In this document: positions 8,396 to 17,861 of the stretch, piece by piece | Numbering within the stretch: position 1 is the first letter of the stretch | Layout of the letters: every line of letters begins with the position of its first letter | Notes under the pieces: model-generated | Seen by the model: only the letters and a program-made list of their open reading frames with translations | Databases searched by the model: none | Told to the model about the DNA's origin: nothing | Position numbers and translations under genes: made by a program | Source: Pseudomonas sp. B20(2017) | Lineage (GTDB): Bacteria > Pseudomonadota > Gammaproteobacteria > Pseudomonadales > Pseudomonadaceae | Reading direction: 5' to 3' | NCBI RefSeq assembly: GCF_002113125.1 | Contig: NZ_NEJP01000002.1 | Location: 1 to 64,000, forward strand | Length of the DNA stretch: 64,000 bases

Positions 8396-8959
8396 ATGTC
8401 GCGTCCACTGAAAGTCGTCGCCGTGTCCGGCGGAACCTGGCGTCCGTCCCGCACCCTGGTGCTGACCCAGGCCCTGCTGGCCGAATTGTCCGGGCACCTG
8501 CCGGTCGAGAGTCACCTGATCGAACTGGGCGACATCGCCCGCCCGCTGGGCGCCGCGCTGTCCCGTCAGGAGCTACCGGCCGAGATCGAAGCCGAGCTGC
8601 AAGCCATCGAACAGGCTGATCTGCTGATCGTCGCCGCGCCGGTGTATCGCGGTTCCTATCCGGGACTGCTCAAGCATTTGTTCGACCTGATCGACCTGAA
8701 TGCGCTGATCGACACACCAGTGCTACTCGCCGCCACCGGTGGCAGCGAACGCCATGCGTTGGTCCTCGATCACCAGTTGCGCCCGCTGTTCAGCTTCTTC
8801 CAGGCCGTGACCCTGCCGATCGGCGTGTACGCCACCGAAGCCGATTTCGCCGACTACCAGATCACCAGCGAACCGCTCAAGGCGCGCATCCGTCTGGCCG
8901 CCGAACGCGCCGCGCCGCTGTTCGGTGCTCACCTCAAACCGTTGCTGAAAATCGCCTGA
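8396..8959 (+). CDS. msuE: NADH-dependent FMN reductase for methanesulfonate use
   Basis: The 187-residue flavodoxin-like protein opens with [15 protein letters not shown], the flavin-phosphate loop of the MsuE/SsuE reductases, and has the [18 protein letters not shown] and [19 protein letters not shown] blocks typical of that family. It supplies reduced FMN to the monooxygenases encoded just downstream. The start at 8396 is preceded by AAGGA; a longer frame from 8324 would run through the sigma54 promoter. It is the first gene of a four-gene operon, 10 bp before msuD. Confidence 0.88.
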   Translation: MSRPLKVVAVSGGTWRPSRTLVLTQALLAELSGHLPVESHLIELGDIARPLGAALSRQELPAEIEAELQAIEQADLLIVAAPVYRGSYPGLLKHLFDLIDLNALIDTPVLLAATGGSERHALVLDHQLRPLFSFFQAVTLPIGVYATEADFADYQITSEPLKARIRLAAERAAPLFGAHLKPLLKIA

Positions 8960-8969
8960 GGAGCTGTTC

Positions 8970-10115
8970 ATGGATGTTTTCTGGTTCCTGCCGACTCACG
9001 GCGACGGTCACTATCTGGGCACCACCCAAGGCGCACGCCCGGTCACCCTCAATTACCTGAAACAGGTGGCGCAAGCTGCGGACAGCCTCGGCTACCACGG
9101 CGTACTGATTCCCACCGGGCGGTCCTGCGAGGATTCGTGGGTGATCGCATCGGCACTGGTGCCGCTGACCGAACGCCTGCGTTATCTGGTGGCGATCCGT
9201 CCGGGGATCATCTCGCCAACGGTTTCGGCGCGCATGGCCGCGACCCTGGATCGACTGTCCAACGGCCGCTTGCTGATCAACGTCGTGACCGGCGGTGATC
9301 CGGACGAAAACCGCGGCGATGGCAGCTTCCTCAGCCACAGCGAACGCTACGAAGTCACCGACGAATTCCTCAAGATCTGGCGCCGGGTGTTGCAAGGCGA
9401 AGCGGTGGATTTCGAAGGCAAACACCTGAAAGTGCAAAACGCCAAGGCGCTGTATCCACCGGTGCAGAAACCCTATCCGCCGCTGTACTTCGGCGGCTCC
9501 TCCGACGCGGCCCACGACTTGGCCGCCGAGCAGGTCGACGTATACCTGACCTGGGGCGAACCACCGGCCGCCGTCGCCGAAAAACTCGCCGATGTGCGCG
9601 AACGCGCCGCCCGTCACGGGCGCAAGGTGAAGTTCGGCATTCGCCTGCACGTGATCGTGCGCGAGACCGCCGAAGAGGCCTGGAAAGCCGCCGACAAACT
9701 CATCGAGCACATCAGCGACGAAACCATCGAGGCCGCGCAGAAATCCTTTTCCCGTTTCGACTCCGAGGGCCAGCGACGCATGGCCGCCCTGCACGACGGG
9801 CGCCGCGACAACCTGGAAATCGCCCCCAACCTGTGGGCCGGCGTCGGTCTGGTGCGAGGTGGGGCCGGCACTGCATTGGTCGGTGATCCGCAGCAAGTGG
9901 CAGCGCGGATCAAGGAATACGCAGACCTTGGCATTGAGAGCTTCATCTTTTCCGGTTATCCGCATCTCGAAGAGGCCTACCGCTTTGCCGAGCTGGTCTT
10001 CCCGTTGTTGCCCGAGCCATATGCAAGTCTGGCCGGACGCGGTGTCACCAACCTCACCGGGCCGTTTGGCGAAATGATCGCCAATGATGTTCTGCCCGCC
10101 AAAGCCAACGCCTGA
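8970..10115 (+). CDS. msuD: FMNH2-dependent methanesulfonate/alkanesulfonate monooxygenase
   Basis: The 381-residue luciferase-like enzyme is nearly the same length as SsuD. It begins [18 protein letters not shown] and carries the family blocks [33 protein letters not shown] and [26 protein letters not shown] (quoted in part). It cleaves the C-S bond of small alkanesulfonates using FMNH2 from MsuE, releasing sulfite. Placement between msuE and an acyl-CoA-dehydrogenase-like msuC supports msuD over ssuD. An arginine near the C-terminus (SLAGRGVTN) lies in the mobile-loop region of this family. Confidence 0.85.
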   Translation: MDVFWFLPTHGDGHYLGTTQGARPVTLNYLKQVAQAADSLGYHGVLIPTGRSCEDSWVIASALVPLTERLRYLVAIRPGIISPTVSARMAATLDRLSNGRLLINVVTGGDPDENRGDGSFLSHSERYEVTDEFLKIWRRVLQGEAVDFEGKHLKVQNAKALYPPVQKPYPPLYFGGSSDAAHDLAAEQVDVYLTWGEPPAAVAEKLADVRERAARHGRKVKFGIRLHVIVRETAEEAWKAADKLIEHISDETIEAAQKSFSRFDSEGQRRMAALHDGRRDNLEIAPNLWAGVGLVRGGAGTALVGDPQQVAARIKEYADLGIESFIFSGYPHLEEAYRFAELVFPLLPEPYASLAGRGVTNLTGPFGEMIANDVLPAKANA

Positions 10116-10125
10116 GGAAGACCGA

Positions 10126-11313
10126 GTGACTGCCAAACCGCAAAGCACCTTGCTCTCCCCGTTGCAGACCGCCCGCCAACTGGCAGCCGAATTCGCCCTT
10201 ACCGCCGTCGAACGCGACGAGCGCGGCGGCACACCGAAAGCCGAACGCGACGCCCTGCGCGACAGCGGTCTGCTGGCCCTGAGCATTCCCACCCGTTACG
10301 GCGGCCTCGGCGCGCGCTGGAGCGAAACCCTGCAAGTCGTGCGCGAGTTCGCCAAGGTCGACAGCTCGATCGCCCACGTCTTCGGTTTTCATCATTTGAT
10401 GCTCGCCACCGTGCGCCTGTTTTCCCGCCCCGAACAATGGCAACCGTGGTTCGAACAGACCGCGCGGCAGAACTGGTTCTGGGGTAACGCGCTCAATCCG
10501 CTGGACACCCGCACCGTGGTCAAGGACCTCGGTGGCTGGCGCGAGTTTTCCGGCAAGAAGAGCTTCTGCTCCGGCGCCAGCGACTCACAGATGCTGATCG
10601 CCTCGGCGGTGGACGAAAGCAACGGCGGCAAACTGCTGATCGCGGCGATCCCCAGCGGTCGCAGCGGCATCACCCTGCACAACGACTGGAACAACATCGG
10701 CCAGCGCCAGACCGACAGCGGCAGCGCTACGTTCGAACGAGTCCGGGTAGAAGAATCGGAGCTGCTGCTGGATCCGGGCCCGTTGAGCACACCGTTCGCC
10801 TGTTTGCGCCCTTTGATCGCGCAGCTGACATTCACCCACATGTTCCTCGGCATCGCCGAAGGGGCCTTTGAAGAAGCGCGGCAATACACCCTGAGTGAAA
10901 CCCGTGTCTGGCACAAATCCTCGGTGCGCGAGGTGCGTGAAGACCCGTATGTGCTGGCCCATTACGGCGAGTTTTGGGTTGCCCTTGAAGGCATCCGTCT
11001 GCTGGTGGAACGCGCAGCCGCATTGCTCGACGAAGCCTGGGCCAAAGGCCCGAACCTGAGCGCCGAAGAGCGCGGTCACCTGGCCACAGCGATTGCCACG
11101 GCCAAGGTCGCCGCCAGTCGCCAGGGCCTGGAGATTTGTAGCCGATTGTTCGAAGTCACCGGCGCCCGCTCGACCCACGCATCGCTGCGTCTGGACCGAC
11201 ACTGGCGCAACCTGCGCACGCAAACCCTGCACGATCCGCTGGATTACAAACTCCACGAGCTGGGCGACTGGGCGCTGAACCAGTCCCTGCCGGTGCCGAC
11301 GTTCTATTCCTGA
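10126..11313 (+). CDS. msuC: Acyl-CoA-dehydrogenase-like flavin monooxygenase, MsuC/DszC family
   Basis: The 395-residue protein starts at a GTG (10126) with AGGAAG 8-13 nt upstream; a frame from 10084 would overlap the end of msuD. The N-terminal helical domain, beta-domain ([15 protein letters not shown]) and C-terminal helical domain with [16 protein letters not shown] match the DszC/SfnC/MsuC group. In P. fluorescens and P. aeruginosa MsuC oxidises methanesulfinate to methanesulfonate with FMNH2. Its C-terminus closely resembles that of SfnB at 14901-16115, so the two are paralogues. Confidence 0.82.
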   Translation: MTAKPQSTLLSPLQTARQLAAEFALTAVERDERGGTPKAERDALRDSGLLALSIPTRYGGLGARWSETLQVVREFAKVDSSIAHVFGFHHLMLATVRLFSRPEQWQPWFEQTARQNWFWGNALNPLDTRTVVKDLGGWREFSGKKSFCSGASDSQMLIASAVDESNGGKLLIAAIPSGRSGITLHNDWNNIGQRQTDSGSATFERVRVEESELLLDPGPLSTPFACLRPLIAQLTFTHMFLGIAEGAFEEARQYTLSETRVWHKSSVREVREDPYVLAHYGEFWVALEGIRLLVERAAALLDEAWAKGPNLSAEERGHLATAIATAKVAASRQGLEICSRLFEVTGARSTHASLRLDRHWRNLRTQTLHDPLDYKLHELGDWALNQSLPVPTFYS

Positions 11314-11336
11314 TTTCCTTTCGTGGAGCGAGACCC

Positions 11337-12440
11337 ATGCAACTGCTGACCCTGCCGCCCTCACCCGCCCTGGCCACGTCGATTCGCGCCACCGCCCAGG
11401 TGTTCGAAGACCCGAAATCCCAGGCCCTGCTCGCGCATCTGCAACAAGTCGCACCGAGCGAAGCCAGCGTGCTGATCATCGGCGAAACTGGCACCGGTAA
11501 AGAGTTAGTGGCGCGGCATATCCACAACCTGAGCAACCGACGCAACCGGCCGTTCATTGCGGTGAACTGCGGGGCGTTTTCCGAATCGCTGGTGGAAGCC
11601 GAACTGTTCGGCCATGAAAAAGGCGCCTTCACCGGCGCCCTCAGCGCCAAGGCCGGGTGGTTCGAAGAAGCGGATGGCGGCACCTTGTTCCTTGATGAGA
11701 TCGGCGATCTGCCGATGGCCATTCAGGTCAAATTGCTGCGGGTGTTGCAGGAACGTGAAGTGGTGCGCTTGGGTTCGCGCAAGAGCATTCCCATCGATGT
11801 ACGGGTGCTCGCCGCGACCAACGTGCAACTGGAGAAAGCCATCAACGCCGGGCATTTCCGCGAGGATCTGTATTACCGGCTGAACGTGGTCAATCTGGAA
11901 CTGAGCCCGTTGCGCGAGCGGCCCGGCGACATCCTGCCGCTGACCCGGCACTTCATCGAGGCCTACAGTCAGCGCCTGGGTTACGGGCGCGTCACCATCA
12001 GTCCCGGCGCCGAACACAAGCTGCGCGGCTACAGTTGGCCGGGCAACATCCGTGAACTGGAAAACGTCATCCATCACACGTTGTTGATCTGCCGTAACGG
12101 CGTGATCGAACGCGACGATCTGCGCCTGTCGAACCTGCGCATCGACCGTTCCGACGATCAGCACGCGACCGCCGACGACTCACCGGAAGCGCTGCTGGAA
12201 CGCGCCTTCCAGAAACTCTTCGAGCAACAGGCTGGCGCCCTGCATGAAAAAGTCGAAGACGCGTTGCTGCGCGCGGCCTATCGCTTCTGCCATTACAACC
12301 AGGTGCACACCGCGTCCTTGCTCGGCCTGAGCCGCAACGTCACCCGCACGCGACTGATCAAGATCGGCGAACTGGCGGTGAACAAGCGCCGGCCTACGGA
12401 AAACCTGCAAGGCGAGCGCTTGATCCAGCTGTCGATCTAG
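11337..12440 (+). CDS. sfnR: Sigma54-dependent activator of sulfone/sulfonate genes
   Basis: The 367-residue protein has almost no N-terminal sensory domain: the AAA+ module begins by about residue 20. Walker A (GETGTGKE), the sigma54-contacting GAFTGA loop, Walker B ([12 protein letters not shown]) and the sensor region ([12 protein letters not shown]) are intact, followed by a FIS-type helix-turn-helix at the C-terminus. This is the form of P. putida SfnR, whose level rather than a ligand sets its activity. As the last gene behind a sigma54 promoter it may act on its own operon. It ends 4 bp inside the convergent monooxygenase gene. Confidence 0.88.
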   Translation: MQLLTLPPSPALATSIRATAQVFEDPKSQALLAHLQQVAPSEASVLIIGETGTGKELVARHIHNLSNRRNRPFIAVNCGAFSESLVEAELFGHEKGAFTGALSAKAGWFEEADGGTLFLDEIGDLPMAIQVKLLRVLQEREVVRLGSRKSIPIDVRVLAATNVQLEKAINAGHFREDLYYRLNVVNLELSPLRERPGDILPLTRHFIEAYSQRLGYGRVTISPGAEHKLRGYSWPGNIRELENVIHHTLLICRNGVIERDDLRLSNLRIDRSDDQHATADDSPEALLERAFQKLFEQQAGALHEKVEDALLRAAYRFCHYNQVHTASLLGLSRNVTRTRLIKIGELAVNKRRPTENLQGERLIQLSI

Positions 12441-12802
12441 CCGACCAGTTGGCAATGCAAACCGTCGTCGTGACTGCGGGCGATGCTGCTCAGCACCTGG
12501 AATGAACCGAAGGTCACGGTACGCGCCTGATGAGTGCGGATCAGTTGCCAGAAATCCTGCTCACCGGTTTCGAAACTCTGGAACGCCGCCTCCCCCGCCT
12601 CGCGGGACTGCCATTGCAGAAAGCTCAACACTCGCCGGCCATCGTCGCTGGCCTGGACGCTGGCGCTGACGAAACCGGCGTAACGCTGGGCCAGACGTTC
12701 GGTCTGCACCGCCAGCGCCGAGACCAGCGCCGGTTGCTGGCCGGGTTCGATTTCAAATTCGATCAATTGGGTAAAGCTGCGGTTTTTCGCTGGTGCTTGC
12801 AT
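12437..12802 (-). CDS. Antibiotic-biosynthesis-monooxygenase (ABM) domain protein, SoxR-controlled
   Basis: The 121-residue single-domain protein has a ferredoxin-like ABM fold: an initial strand TQLIEFEIEPGQQPALVSAL, a central GFVSASVQASDDG turn and a helix rich in FxSFETGEQDFW. ABM proteins are small cofactor-free oxygenases acting on quinones or other aromatics. It is divergent from soxR, and its promoter contains the SoxR box, so in pseudomonads (which lack SoxS) it is likely a direct SoxR target induced by redox-cycling compounds. Stop overlaps the convergent sfnR by 4 bp. Confidence 0.75.
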   Translation of the reverse strand: MQAPAKNRSFTQLIEFEIEPGQQPALVSALAVQTERLAQRYAGFVSASVQASDDGRRVLSFLQWQSREAGEAAFQSFETGEQDFWQLIRTHQARTVTFGSFQVLSSIARSHDDGLHCQLVG

Positions 12803-12847
12803 GACATCCCCACTCTGTCAGACGAATCTTGCGATTCGAAGGCCTGC

Positions 12848-12878
12848 AGGGTAAAACCTCGACTTAACTAGAGGTCAA
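12848..12878 (-). promoter_or_regulatory. SoxR-activated promoter with SoxR box
   Basis: On the minus strand a -35 TTGACC (12873-12878) and -10 TACCCT (12848-12853) are separated by 19 bp, the overlong spacing used by MerR-family activators. The spacer carries an 18-bp dyad, CCTCGACTTAACTAGAGG (12857-12874), very like the consensus SoxR box. It faces the ABM gene and sits directly upstream of soxR. Confidence 0.8.
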
Positions 12879-12892
12879 GGGGCAATTTGCAA

Positions 12893-13351
12893 ATGATCAC
12901 TGCGGAAAATGTGCACAAGCAACTGACCGTGGGCGAAGTCGCGGCCCGCAGCGGCGTGGCGGTCACCGCCCTGCACTTTTATGAATCCAGGGGTTTGATC
13001 AAGAGCCAGCGCAATGCCGGCAACCAGCGGCGCTATCCACGGGAAGTACTGCGGCGGGTGGCGCTGATCAAGGTGGCGCAGCGGCTGGGCATTCCTCTGG
13101 CGGAAATTGGCGCGGCGTTGAAACAGCTACCGGACAACCGCGCACCAACGGCAGCGGACTGGAAAGTGTTGTCGGAGCAGTGGCGGCGTGAGCTGGACGA
13201 GCGGATCAATCAGTTGACGCTGCTGCGGGACCGGCTGACCGGTTGCATCGGTTGCGGATGCCTGTCGATGGAAGCCTGCCCGCTGCGCAATCAGGGCGAT
13301 GTGCTGGGCGAGCAAGGGCCGGGAGCGCACTTTCTCGACGTACCCAAGTGA
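12893..13351 (+). CDS. soxR: Redox-sensing MerR-family activator SoxR
   Basis: The 152-residue protein has an N-terminal winged HTH ([26 protein letters not shown]), a long dimerisation helix, and the cysteine cluster [12 protein letters not shown] near residue 120 that holds the [2Fe-2S] sensor of SoxR. Oxidation of the cluster by redox-cycling drugs such as phenazines switches target promoters on. No soxS gene is nearby, as usual in Pseudomonas. I chose ATG 12893; a TTG two codons earlier is possible. The SoxR box lies immediately upstream. Confidence 0.92.
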   Translation: MITAENVHKQLTVGEVAARSGVAVTALHFYESRGLIKSQRNAGNQRRYPREVLRRVALIKVAQRLGIPLAEIGAALKQLPDNRAPTAADWKVLSEQWRRELDERINQLTLLRDRLTGCIGCGCLSMEACPLRNQGDVLGEQGPGAHFLDVPK

Positions 13352-13375
13352 GGGTTCCCATGCCCATGGGAACCC
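13352..13375. terminator. Hairpin between convergent soxR and metQ
   Basis: A perfect 11-bp inverted repeat, GGGTTCCCATG / CATGGGAACCC, with a 2-nt loop lies right after the soxR stop and before the metQ stop. There is no long T-tract, so it may be a weak terminator or simply a short palindrome. Confidence 0.5.
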
Positions 13376-13388
13376 CCAATTTGATCCA

Positions 13389-14159
13389 TCAGAAGCCCGG
13401 CGCAATCTGCCCTTTGTAGCGGGTCAGAATGAACTGACGCACTTCATCGGAATTCAACGCCTTGGCCAGTTTCTGCAGGCCCGGGTCGTTGATGTTGTCG
13501 GGACGTGCCACCAGAAACTCGATGTACAGGCTCTTGCCCTTCTCAACGATCAGCGCGCTGTTGGTGTCGATCCCGGCTTCCAGCGCGTAGTTGGCGAACA
13601 CGAAGGCCAGATCCACCTGACTCACCGACCGAGCGAGCAACGCGCCTTCCAGCTCACGGATTTTCAGGTGCTTGGGGTTTTCGACGATGTCGCGCTGGGT
13701 GGCCAGGGTGTTGCTCGGATCCTTGAGTTTGATCAGCCCCGCCTCGTGCAGCAACACCAGCGCGCGACCGGTGTTCACCGGGTCGTTGGGGATCGACACG
13801 CTGGCGCCGTCCTTCAGCTCCGAGATGTTCTTGATCTTGGTCGAGTAGGCGCCGAACGGTTCGATGTGCACGCCGACCACCGGCACCAGATCGGTGTGGC
13901 GGGTCTTGTTGAAATCATCGAGAAACGGCCGGTACTGGTAGTAGTTGGCGTCGAGGTTTTTCAGCGCCAGTTGCTGGTTGGGCTGGATGAAGTCAGTGAA
14001 GACCTTGATGTCCAGATCCACGCCTTCCTTGGCCAGGGTCGGTTTGACGAACTCGAGGATTTCCGCGTGCGGCACCGGGGTGGCACCGACGATCAGTTTT
14101 TCGTTGGCATGGGCGCCGAACGACAGAACGGCAGCCAGTACGGCCAGGGTCTTTTTCAT
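13389..14159 (-). CDS. metQ: NlpA/MetQ-family ABC substrate-binding protein
   Basis: The 256-residue protein has a Sec signal (MKKTLAVLAAVLSFGAHA) and the family blocks VGATPVPHAEIL, DYxQPNxxL-type segment and YYQYRPFLDDFN. MetQ-type proteins bind methionine or related sulfur compounds in the periplasm. Here it is third in sfnB-metI-metQ, so the cargo may be an organosulfur compound rather than methionine. Start 14159 has GGAG upstream; a longer frame from 14171 is not needed. No metN ATPase gene is in the window. Confidence 0.85.
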   Translation of the reverse strand: MKKTLAVLAAVLSFGAHANEKLIVGATPVPHAEILEFVKPTLAKEGVDLDIKVFTDFIQPNQQLALKNLDANYYQYRPFLDDFNKTRHTDLVPVVGVHIEPFGAYSTKIKNISELKDGASVSIPNDPVNTGRALVLLHEAGLIKLKDPSNTLATQRDIVENPKHLKIRELEGALLARSVSQVDLAFVFANYALEAGIDTNSALIVEKGKSLYIEFLVARPDNINDPGLQKLAKALNSDEVRQFILTRYKGQIAPGF

Positions 14160-14232
14160 GCTGTGCTCCAAGGCAGATTTGAGTGGCCGTCGTGGGGTGA
14201 ACGTGGGGCCTTTATGGGTTGAACTTGTTTTT

Positions 14233-14898
14233 TCAGCGTCGGCTGTAATGCGCCACCAATCGGTCGCCGGTCATTTGCAGGGCCTGCACCAGAATCAGCA
14301 GCAACACCACGGTGACCACCATCACGTCGGTCTGAAAGCGCTGATAGCCGTAGCGGATTGCCAGATCGCCGAGCCCGCCGCCACCGATCACGCCGGCCAT
14401 CGCCGTGTAATCCACCAGCACAATGGCGGTGACCGTCACCGCCGCCAGCAACCCGCCGCGGGCCTCCGGCAACAGGGTGTGGCGGATGATTTGCCAGGTG
14501 TTGGCGCCCATCGCCTGGGTCGCCTCGACCACGCCGCGATCGACTTCGCGCAACGCGGTTTCCACCAGCCGCGCAAAGAACGGTGTGCAACCGACCACCA
14601 ACGGCGGAATTGTCCCGGGCACGCCCAGCGACGTGCCCACCAGCAACGTGGTCAGCGGAATCAGCACGATCAGCAAAATGATGAACGGCAGCGAACGCAG
14701 CATGTTCACGATCACCGACAGCACCCGATACAGGCCGACGGTTTCATGCAACTGGCGCTTGCCGGTGAGAAACAGCAGCAGCCCCAGCGGCAAACCCAGC
14801 AACACCGTGAACAGCAGCGCCGCGCCGAGCATGCTCAGGGTGTCGAGACAGGCCTGGGCGATGTCGGCCCAGTAAATATGTTTGAACCACTCGGCCAT
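14233..14898 (-). CDS. metI: MetI-family ABC transporter permease
   Basis: The 221-residue inner-membrane protein has five to six hydrophobic segments and the MetI-type coupling loop EATQAMGANTWQIIRHTLLPEARGG, which contacts an ATPase. It begins only 2 bp after the sfnB stop, so it is translationally close to sfnB and in the same operon. The ATPase that must energise it is not encoded on either side here and has to come from another locus. Confidence 0.87.
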   Translation of the reverse strand: MAEWFKHIYWADIAQACLDTLSMLGAALLFTVLLGLPLGLLLFLTGKRQLHETVGLYRVLSVIVNMLRSLPFIILLIVLIPLTTLLVGTSLGVPGTIPPLVVGCTPFFARLVETALREVDRGVVEATQAMGANTWQIIRHTLLPEARGGLLAAVTVTAIVLVDYTAMAGVIGGGGLGDLAIRYGYQRFQTDVMVVTVVLLLILVQALQMTGDRLVAHYSRR

Positions 14899-14900
14899 GA

Positions 14901-16115
14901 TCAGGACCAGTCGTGACGCGGTGGTTTGACGCCGTTGAGCAGCCAGTTGCCGACCACGTGATACTTCCAGCGCACCGGGTCATGCAGCGTGTGAACCCGG
15001 GCGTTGCGCCAGTGGCGGTCGAAGTTGTGCTTCTTCAAAGTCGAGCGGGTGCCGCCGAGTTCGAACAGTTTGTTGCTGGCCTCGATGGCGATTTCGGTGG
15101 TCAGCACTTTGGCCTTGGCCACGGCCAGGGACGCCAGTGCGACGCTGTCTTCATCGGGTGCCGGACGTGCAGCGTCGAGCGCCCAACCCGCGCGTTCGAG
15201 CAAGGCTTCGGCAGCTTCCAGGCGGATTTCCAGTGCGCCGATCTGAATGATCGTCAGCGGATCTTCGCTGGCCTTTTCCACACCGGCATCGATCCATGGC
15301 CGGGCGAACTGACGGACAAATTCCACGGTATCGCGCAAGGCTGCCCGGGCGATGCCGGCGTCGATGGCGGCGGTGGTCAACTGGGCGAACGGCCCGGCCA
15401 GGGTCGGGTTTTCGTAGGAACGGTACGTCGGAAACAGATTGAACGGTGCCACCTGTAAATCCTGCGCCAGCACAGTGCCGCTGGAGGTGGTGCGCTGGCC
15501 GATGCTGTCCCAGTCGTCGACAATTACCAGCCCCTTTGTACCGCGTTCGACAAAGGCCAACTGGCCCTTCTGTTCTTCATCCAGCGCCAGCACCGCCAGC
15601 CAGTGGGCGTAGAGCGAACCGGTGCAGTAACCCTTGCGACCGTTGATCACGAAACCGTCGCCATAACGGCGGATGGTCGCCTGAATGTCCTGCACATTCT
15701 TGCCGCCGGTTTCCGACAGCGCATTGGCGAAGCGATGACCTTGCAGCGCCAGCTCAAAGAAATGTGCCTGCTGCGCCGGCGTGCCTTGCAGGCGGATGTC
15801 TTCGAGCAGGCAGTAATGGTTTTGCGGGATCTGCCCGAGGGACGGATCGGCGGCGGAAATGATCGCGATCACCTGCGCCAGCACCGCGTAAGACACCTGC
15901 GCGCCGCCGTATTCCTTTGGCACGGTGATGCCCCACAGGCCACTGTTGGAATACAGATCGACGATCTCGGCGGGCACTTCGCGTCTGCGGTCACGCTCGG
16001 CGGCGTGTTCCTGCAAGACGGCGGCGACCTGTGCGGCCACGCGCAAGGCTTCGGCGTCGTCGGCGATGCGATGGGCGGCCGGCGGGTTGATCGGATAAAC
16101 GGCAGATTCAGACAT
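14901..16115 (-). CDS. sfnB: SfnB-family sulfur-acquisition oxidoreductase
   Basis: The 404-residue acyl-CoA-dehydrogenase-like flavoprotein has an N-terminal helical domain (NSGLWGITVPKEYGGA), a beta domain (GRKGYCTGSLYAHW) and the C-terminal FDRHWRNARVHTLHDP shared with MsuC/DszC. SfnB is required for dimethyl sulfone use in P. putida, but its exact reaction is unclear. It heads sfnB-metI-metQ, pointing to uptake plus oxidation of an organosulfur compound during sulfate limitation. A sigma54-like promoter lies 36-51 bp upstream, matching SfnR control. Confidence 0.85.
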   Translation of the reverse strand: MSESAVYPINPPAAHRIADDAEALRVAAQVAAVLQEHAAERDRRREVPAEIVDLYSNSGLWGITVPKEYGGAQVSYAVLAQVIAIISAADPSLGQIPQNHYCLLEDIRLQGTPAQQAHFFELALQGHRFANALSETGGKNVQDIQATIRRYGDGFVINGRKGYCTGSLYAHWLAVLALDEEQKGQLAFVERGTKGLVIVDDWDSIGQRTTSSGTVLAQDLQVAPFNLFPTYRSYENPTLAGPFAQLTTAAIDAGIARAALRDTVEFVRQFARPWIDAGVEKASEDPLTIIQIGALEIRLEAAEALLERAGWALDAARPAPDEDSVALASLAVAKAKVLTTEIAIEASNKLFELGGTRSTLKKHNFDRHWRNARVHTLHDPVRWKYHVVGNWLLNGVKPPRHDWS

Positions 16116-16150
16116 GGATGACTCTCGGTATCGGTGTTGTACCGGGTCAT

Positions 16151-16166
16151 TGCAGCTTCTGTGCCT
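16151..16166 (-). promoter_or_regulatory. Sigma54-like promoter of sfnB-metI-metQ
   Basis: On the minus strand AGGCACA-N4-CTGCA has the GG-N10-GC spacing, and matches the sigma54 consensus except for one base in each half. The -12 GC is at 16152-16153. Transcription would start about 25 nt before the sfnB ATG at 16115. Confidence 0.6.
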
Positions 16167-16386
16167 GACTGACAGGCCTTGATTTTCGGGGCTTTCAGAG
16201 GTTTCTTACAGGGTTTGAAGTTAAAAAGCCGCGCATTCTGTTGCTTCACTGTCGATGGCTGAACACTGCTCGTCGGGTACTCGGTCGGGCCCCTGGCACA
16301 GGCCTATAGTTGAGCGACCGGTTACCCGGCGAAGGCACGCCTTCCTCCAACAAGAACAGGGCAACAAATAAACAGGGAGTATCGAT

Positions 16387-16845
16387 ATGAGCGTCAAACC
16401 CATTTCAGAGGGGTATCACAGCATTACCCCCTATCTCGGCATTCACAAAGCTGCCGAAGCCATCGATTTCTACAAGAAAGCCTTCGGTGCTACCGAAGTC
16501 ATGCGCCTGAGCATGCCCGATGGCGGCATCGGCCACGCGGAACTGCGCATTGGTGATAGCGCAATAATGCTCGGATCGCCTTGCGATCAAGGGCCGTTGA
16601 GCAACCCGGACAAATCCGTGTCAGTCGGATTGCACTTGTATGTGACCGATGTCGACAAGTCGTTCCAGCGCGCACTCGATGCCGGGGCTACCAGCGTGTC
16701 CGAGGTCAAGGATCAGTTCTACGGCGATCGCAGCGGGACATTGAAAGATCCGTACGGGCATCTGTGGTTTCTGGCCACGCGCAAGGAAGATCTGACGCAA
16801 GAGCAGATCGAGCAGCGGGCAAAGGAGATGTTTCAGCAGGGTTAG
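16387..16845 (+). CDS. VOC-family (glyoxalase/PhnB-like) protein
   Basis: The 152-residue protein shows the two beta-alpha-beta-beta-beta halves of the vicinal oxygen chelate fold: ITPYLGIHKAAEAIDFYKKAFGA at the start and HLYVTDVDKSFQRALDAGA in the second half, ending in KDPYGHLWFLATRKEDL. PhnB-like members are common and mostly uncharacterised; some bind drugs or act as metal-dependent isomerases. GGGAG lies 7 nt before the ATG. No operon partner is evident. Confidence 0.8.
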   Translation: MSVKPISEGYHSITPYLGIHKAAEAIDFYKKAFGATEVMRLSMPDGGIGHAELRIGDSAIMLGSPCDQGPLSNPDKSVSVGLHLYVTDVDKSFQRALDAGATSVSEVKDQFYGDRSGTLKDPYGHLWFLATRKEDLTQEQIEQRAKEMFQQG

Positions 16846-16985
16846 CAATGCCGAGTGTCCATTCCCGCGCAACGCGCGGGGATGGGCGAACACGATTCAT
16901 GAACCGTCGAACCACGCTTCACACCTTGTCATGAACGCCCGGCGATTTCAGGATGCGAACACCCGCCTGAATAAAGGATCACCCG

Positions 16986-17861
16986 ATGTTTGCCGGATTC
17001 ATTAAAGACCAGCGCCACGTCAACGGTGTGGACATCACCTACCGCATCAAAGGCAGCGGCGCGGGCTTGCTGTTGTTACACGGGCACCCACAGACCCACG
17101 TCATCTGGCACAAGATCGCAGGGCAACTGGCCGAACACTTCACGGTAGTTGCCGCCGACCTTCGCGGTTACGGCGACAGCAGCCGTCCGCCAGCCGATGA
17201 GACTCACCTCAATTACTCCAAACGCGAAATGGCCCGCGATGGCGCGGAATTGATGAAAGCGCTGGGTTTCGAGCAATTCTCGATTCTTGCCCACGACCGG
17301 GGCGCCCGGGTCGCCCATCGTCTGGCCCTCGATTATCCCGAGGTCGTGCAGCGCATGGTCCTGCTCGACATCGCTCCGACCCTGGCGATGTACGCACAGA
17401 CCAATGAAGCCTTTGCCCGGGCCTACTGGCACTGGTTCTTCCTGATCAGACCGGCGCCGTTGCCGGAAACCCTGATCGAAGCCGATCCAGAAGGCTATCT
17501 GCGCAGTGTCATGGGCAGTCGCAGCGCCGGGCTCAAGCCGTTCACCAATGAGGCATTCGGAGAATACCTGCGTTGTCTCGGACTTCCCGGCAGCGCCCGC
17601 GGGATCTGCGAGGACTACCGCGCCAGTGCCGGTGTCGATCTGGACCATGACCGCGCCGACCTTGACGCTGGTCGACTTCTGAAGCTGCCGTTGCTGGTGC
17701 TGTGGGGCGCCGAGGGCACGGTCGGTCGGTGCTTCGATCCCCTGAAGGAATGGCGACAAGTTGCTGCTGATGTACGCGGCAAGGCCCTGCCGGCCGGCCA
17801 TTACCTTGCCGAAGAAGTCCCCGAGCTGTTGCTGGCCGAAGCGCTCGACTTTCTCCGCTGA
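16986..17861 (+). CDS. Alpha/beta hydrolase resembling fluoroacetate (haloacetate) dehalogenase
   Basis: The 291-residue protein keeps the residues that define fluoroacetate dehalogenases: nucleophile Asp104 in HDRGARVAHR with carboxylate-binding Arg105 and Arg108, Asp128, the halide-pocket pair His149-Trp150 (YWHWFF), Tyr211 and catalytic His272 (GHYLAEE). The spacing matches the characterised Rhodopseudomonas enzyme with a constant offset of about 6-8. The enzyme would hydrolyse a C-halogen bond of a 2-haloacid to the hydroxy acid. Activity on fluoroacetate is not assured from sequence. AAGGA precedes the ATG. Confidence 0.78.
   Translation: MFAGFIKDQRHVNGVDITYRIKGSGAGLLLLHGHPQTHVIWHKIAGQLAEHFTVVAADLRGYGDSSRPPADETHLNYSKREMARDGAELMKALGFEQFSILAHDRGARVAHRLALDYPEVVQRMVLLDIAPTLAMYAQTNEAFARAYWHWFFLIRPAPLPETLIEADPEGYLRSVMGSRSAGLKPFTNEAFGEYLRCLGLPGSARGICEDYRASAGVDLDHDRADLDAGRLLKLPLLVLWGAEGTVGRCFDPLKEWRQVAADVRGKALPAGHYLAEEVPELLLAEALDFLR

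Noticed and set aside
16862..16880. Small GC-rich hairpin after the VOC gene
   Set aside because: The stem is short and lacks a T-tract; it was too weak to call a terminator.
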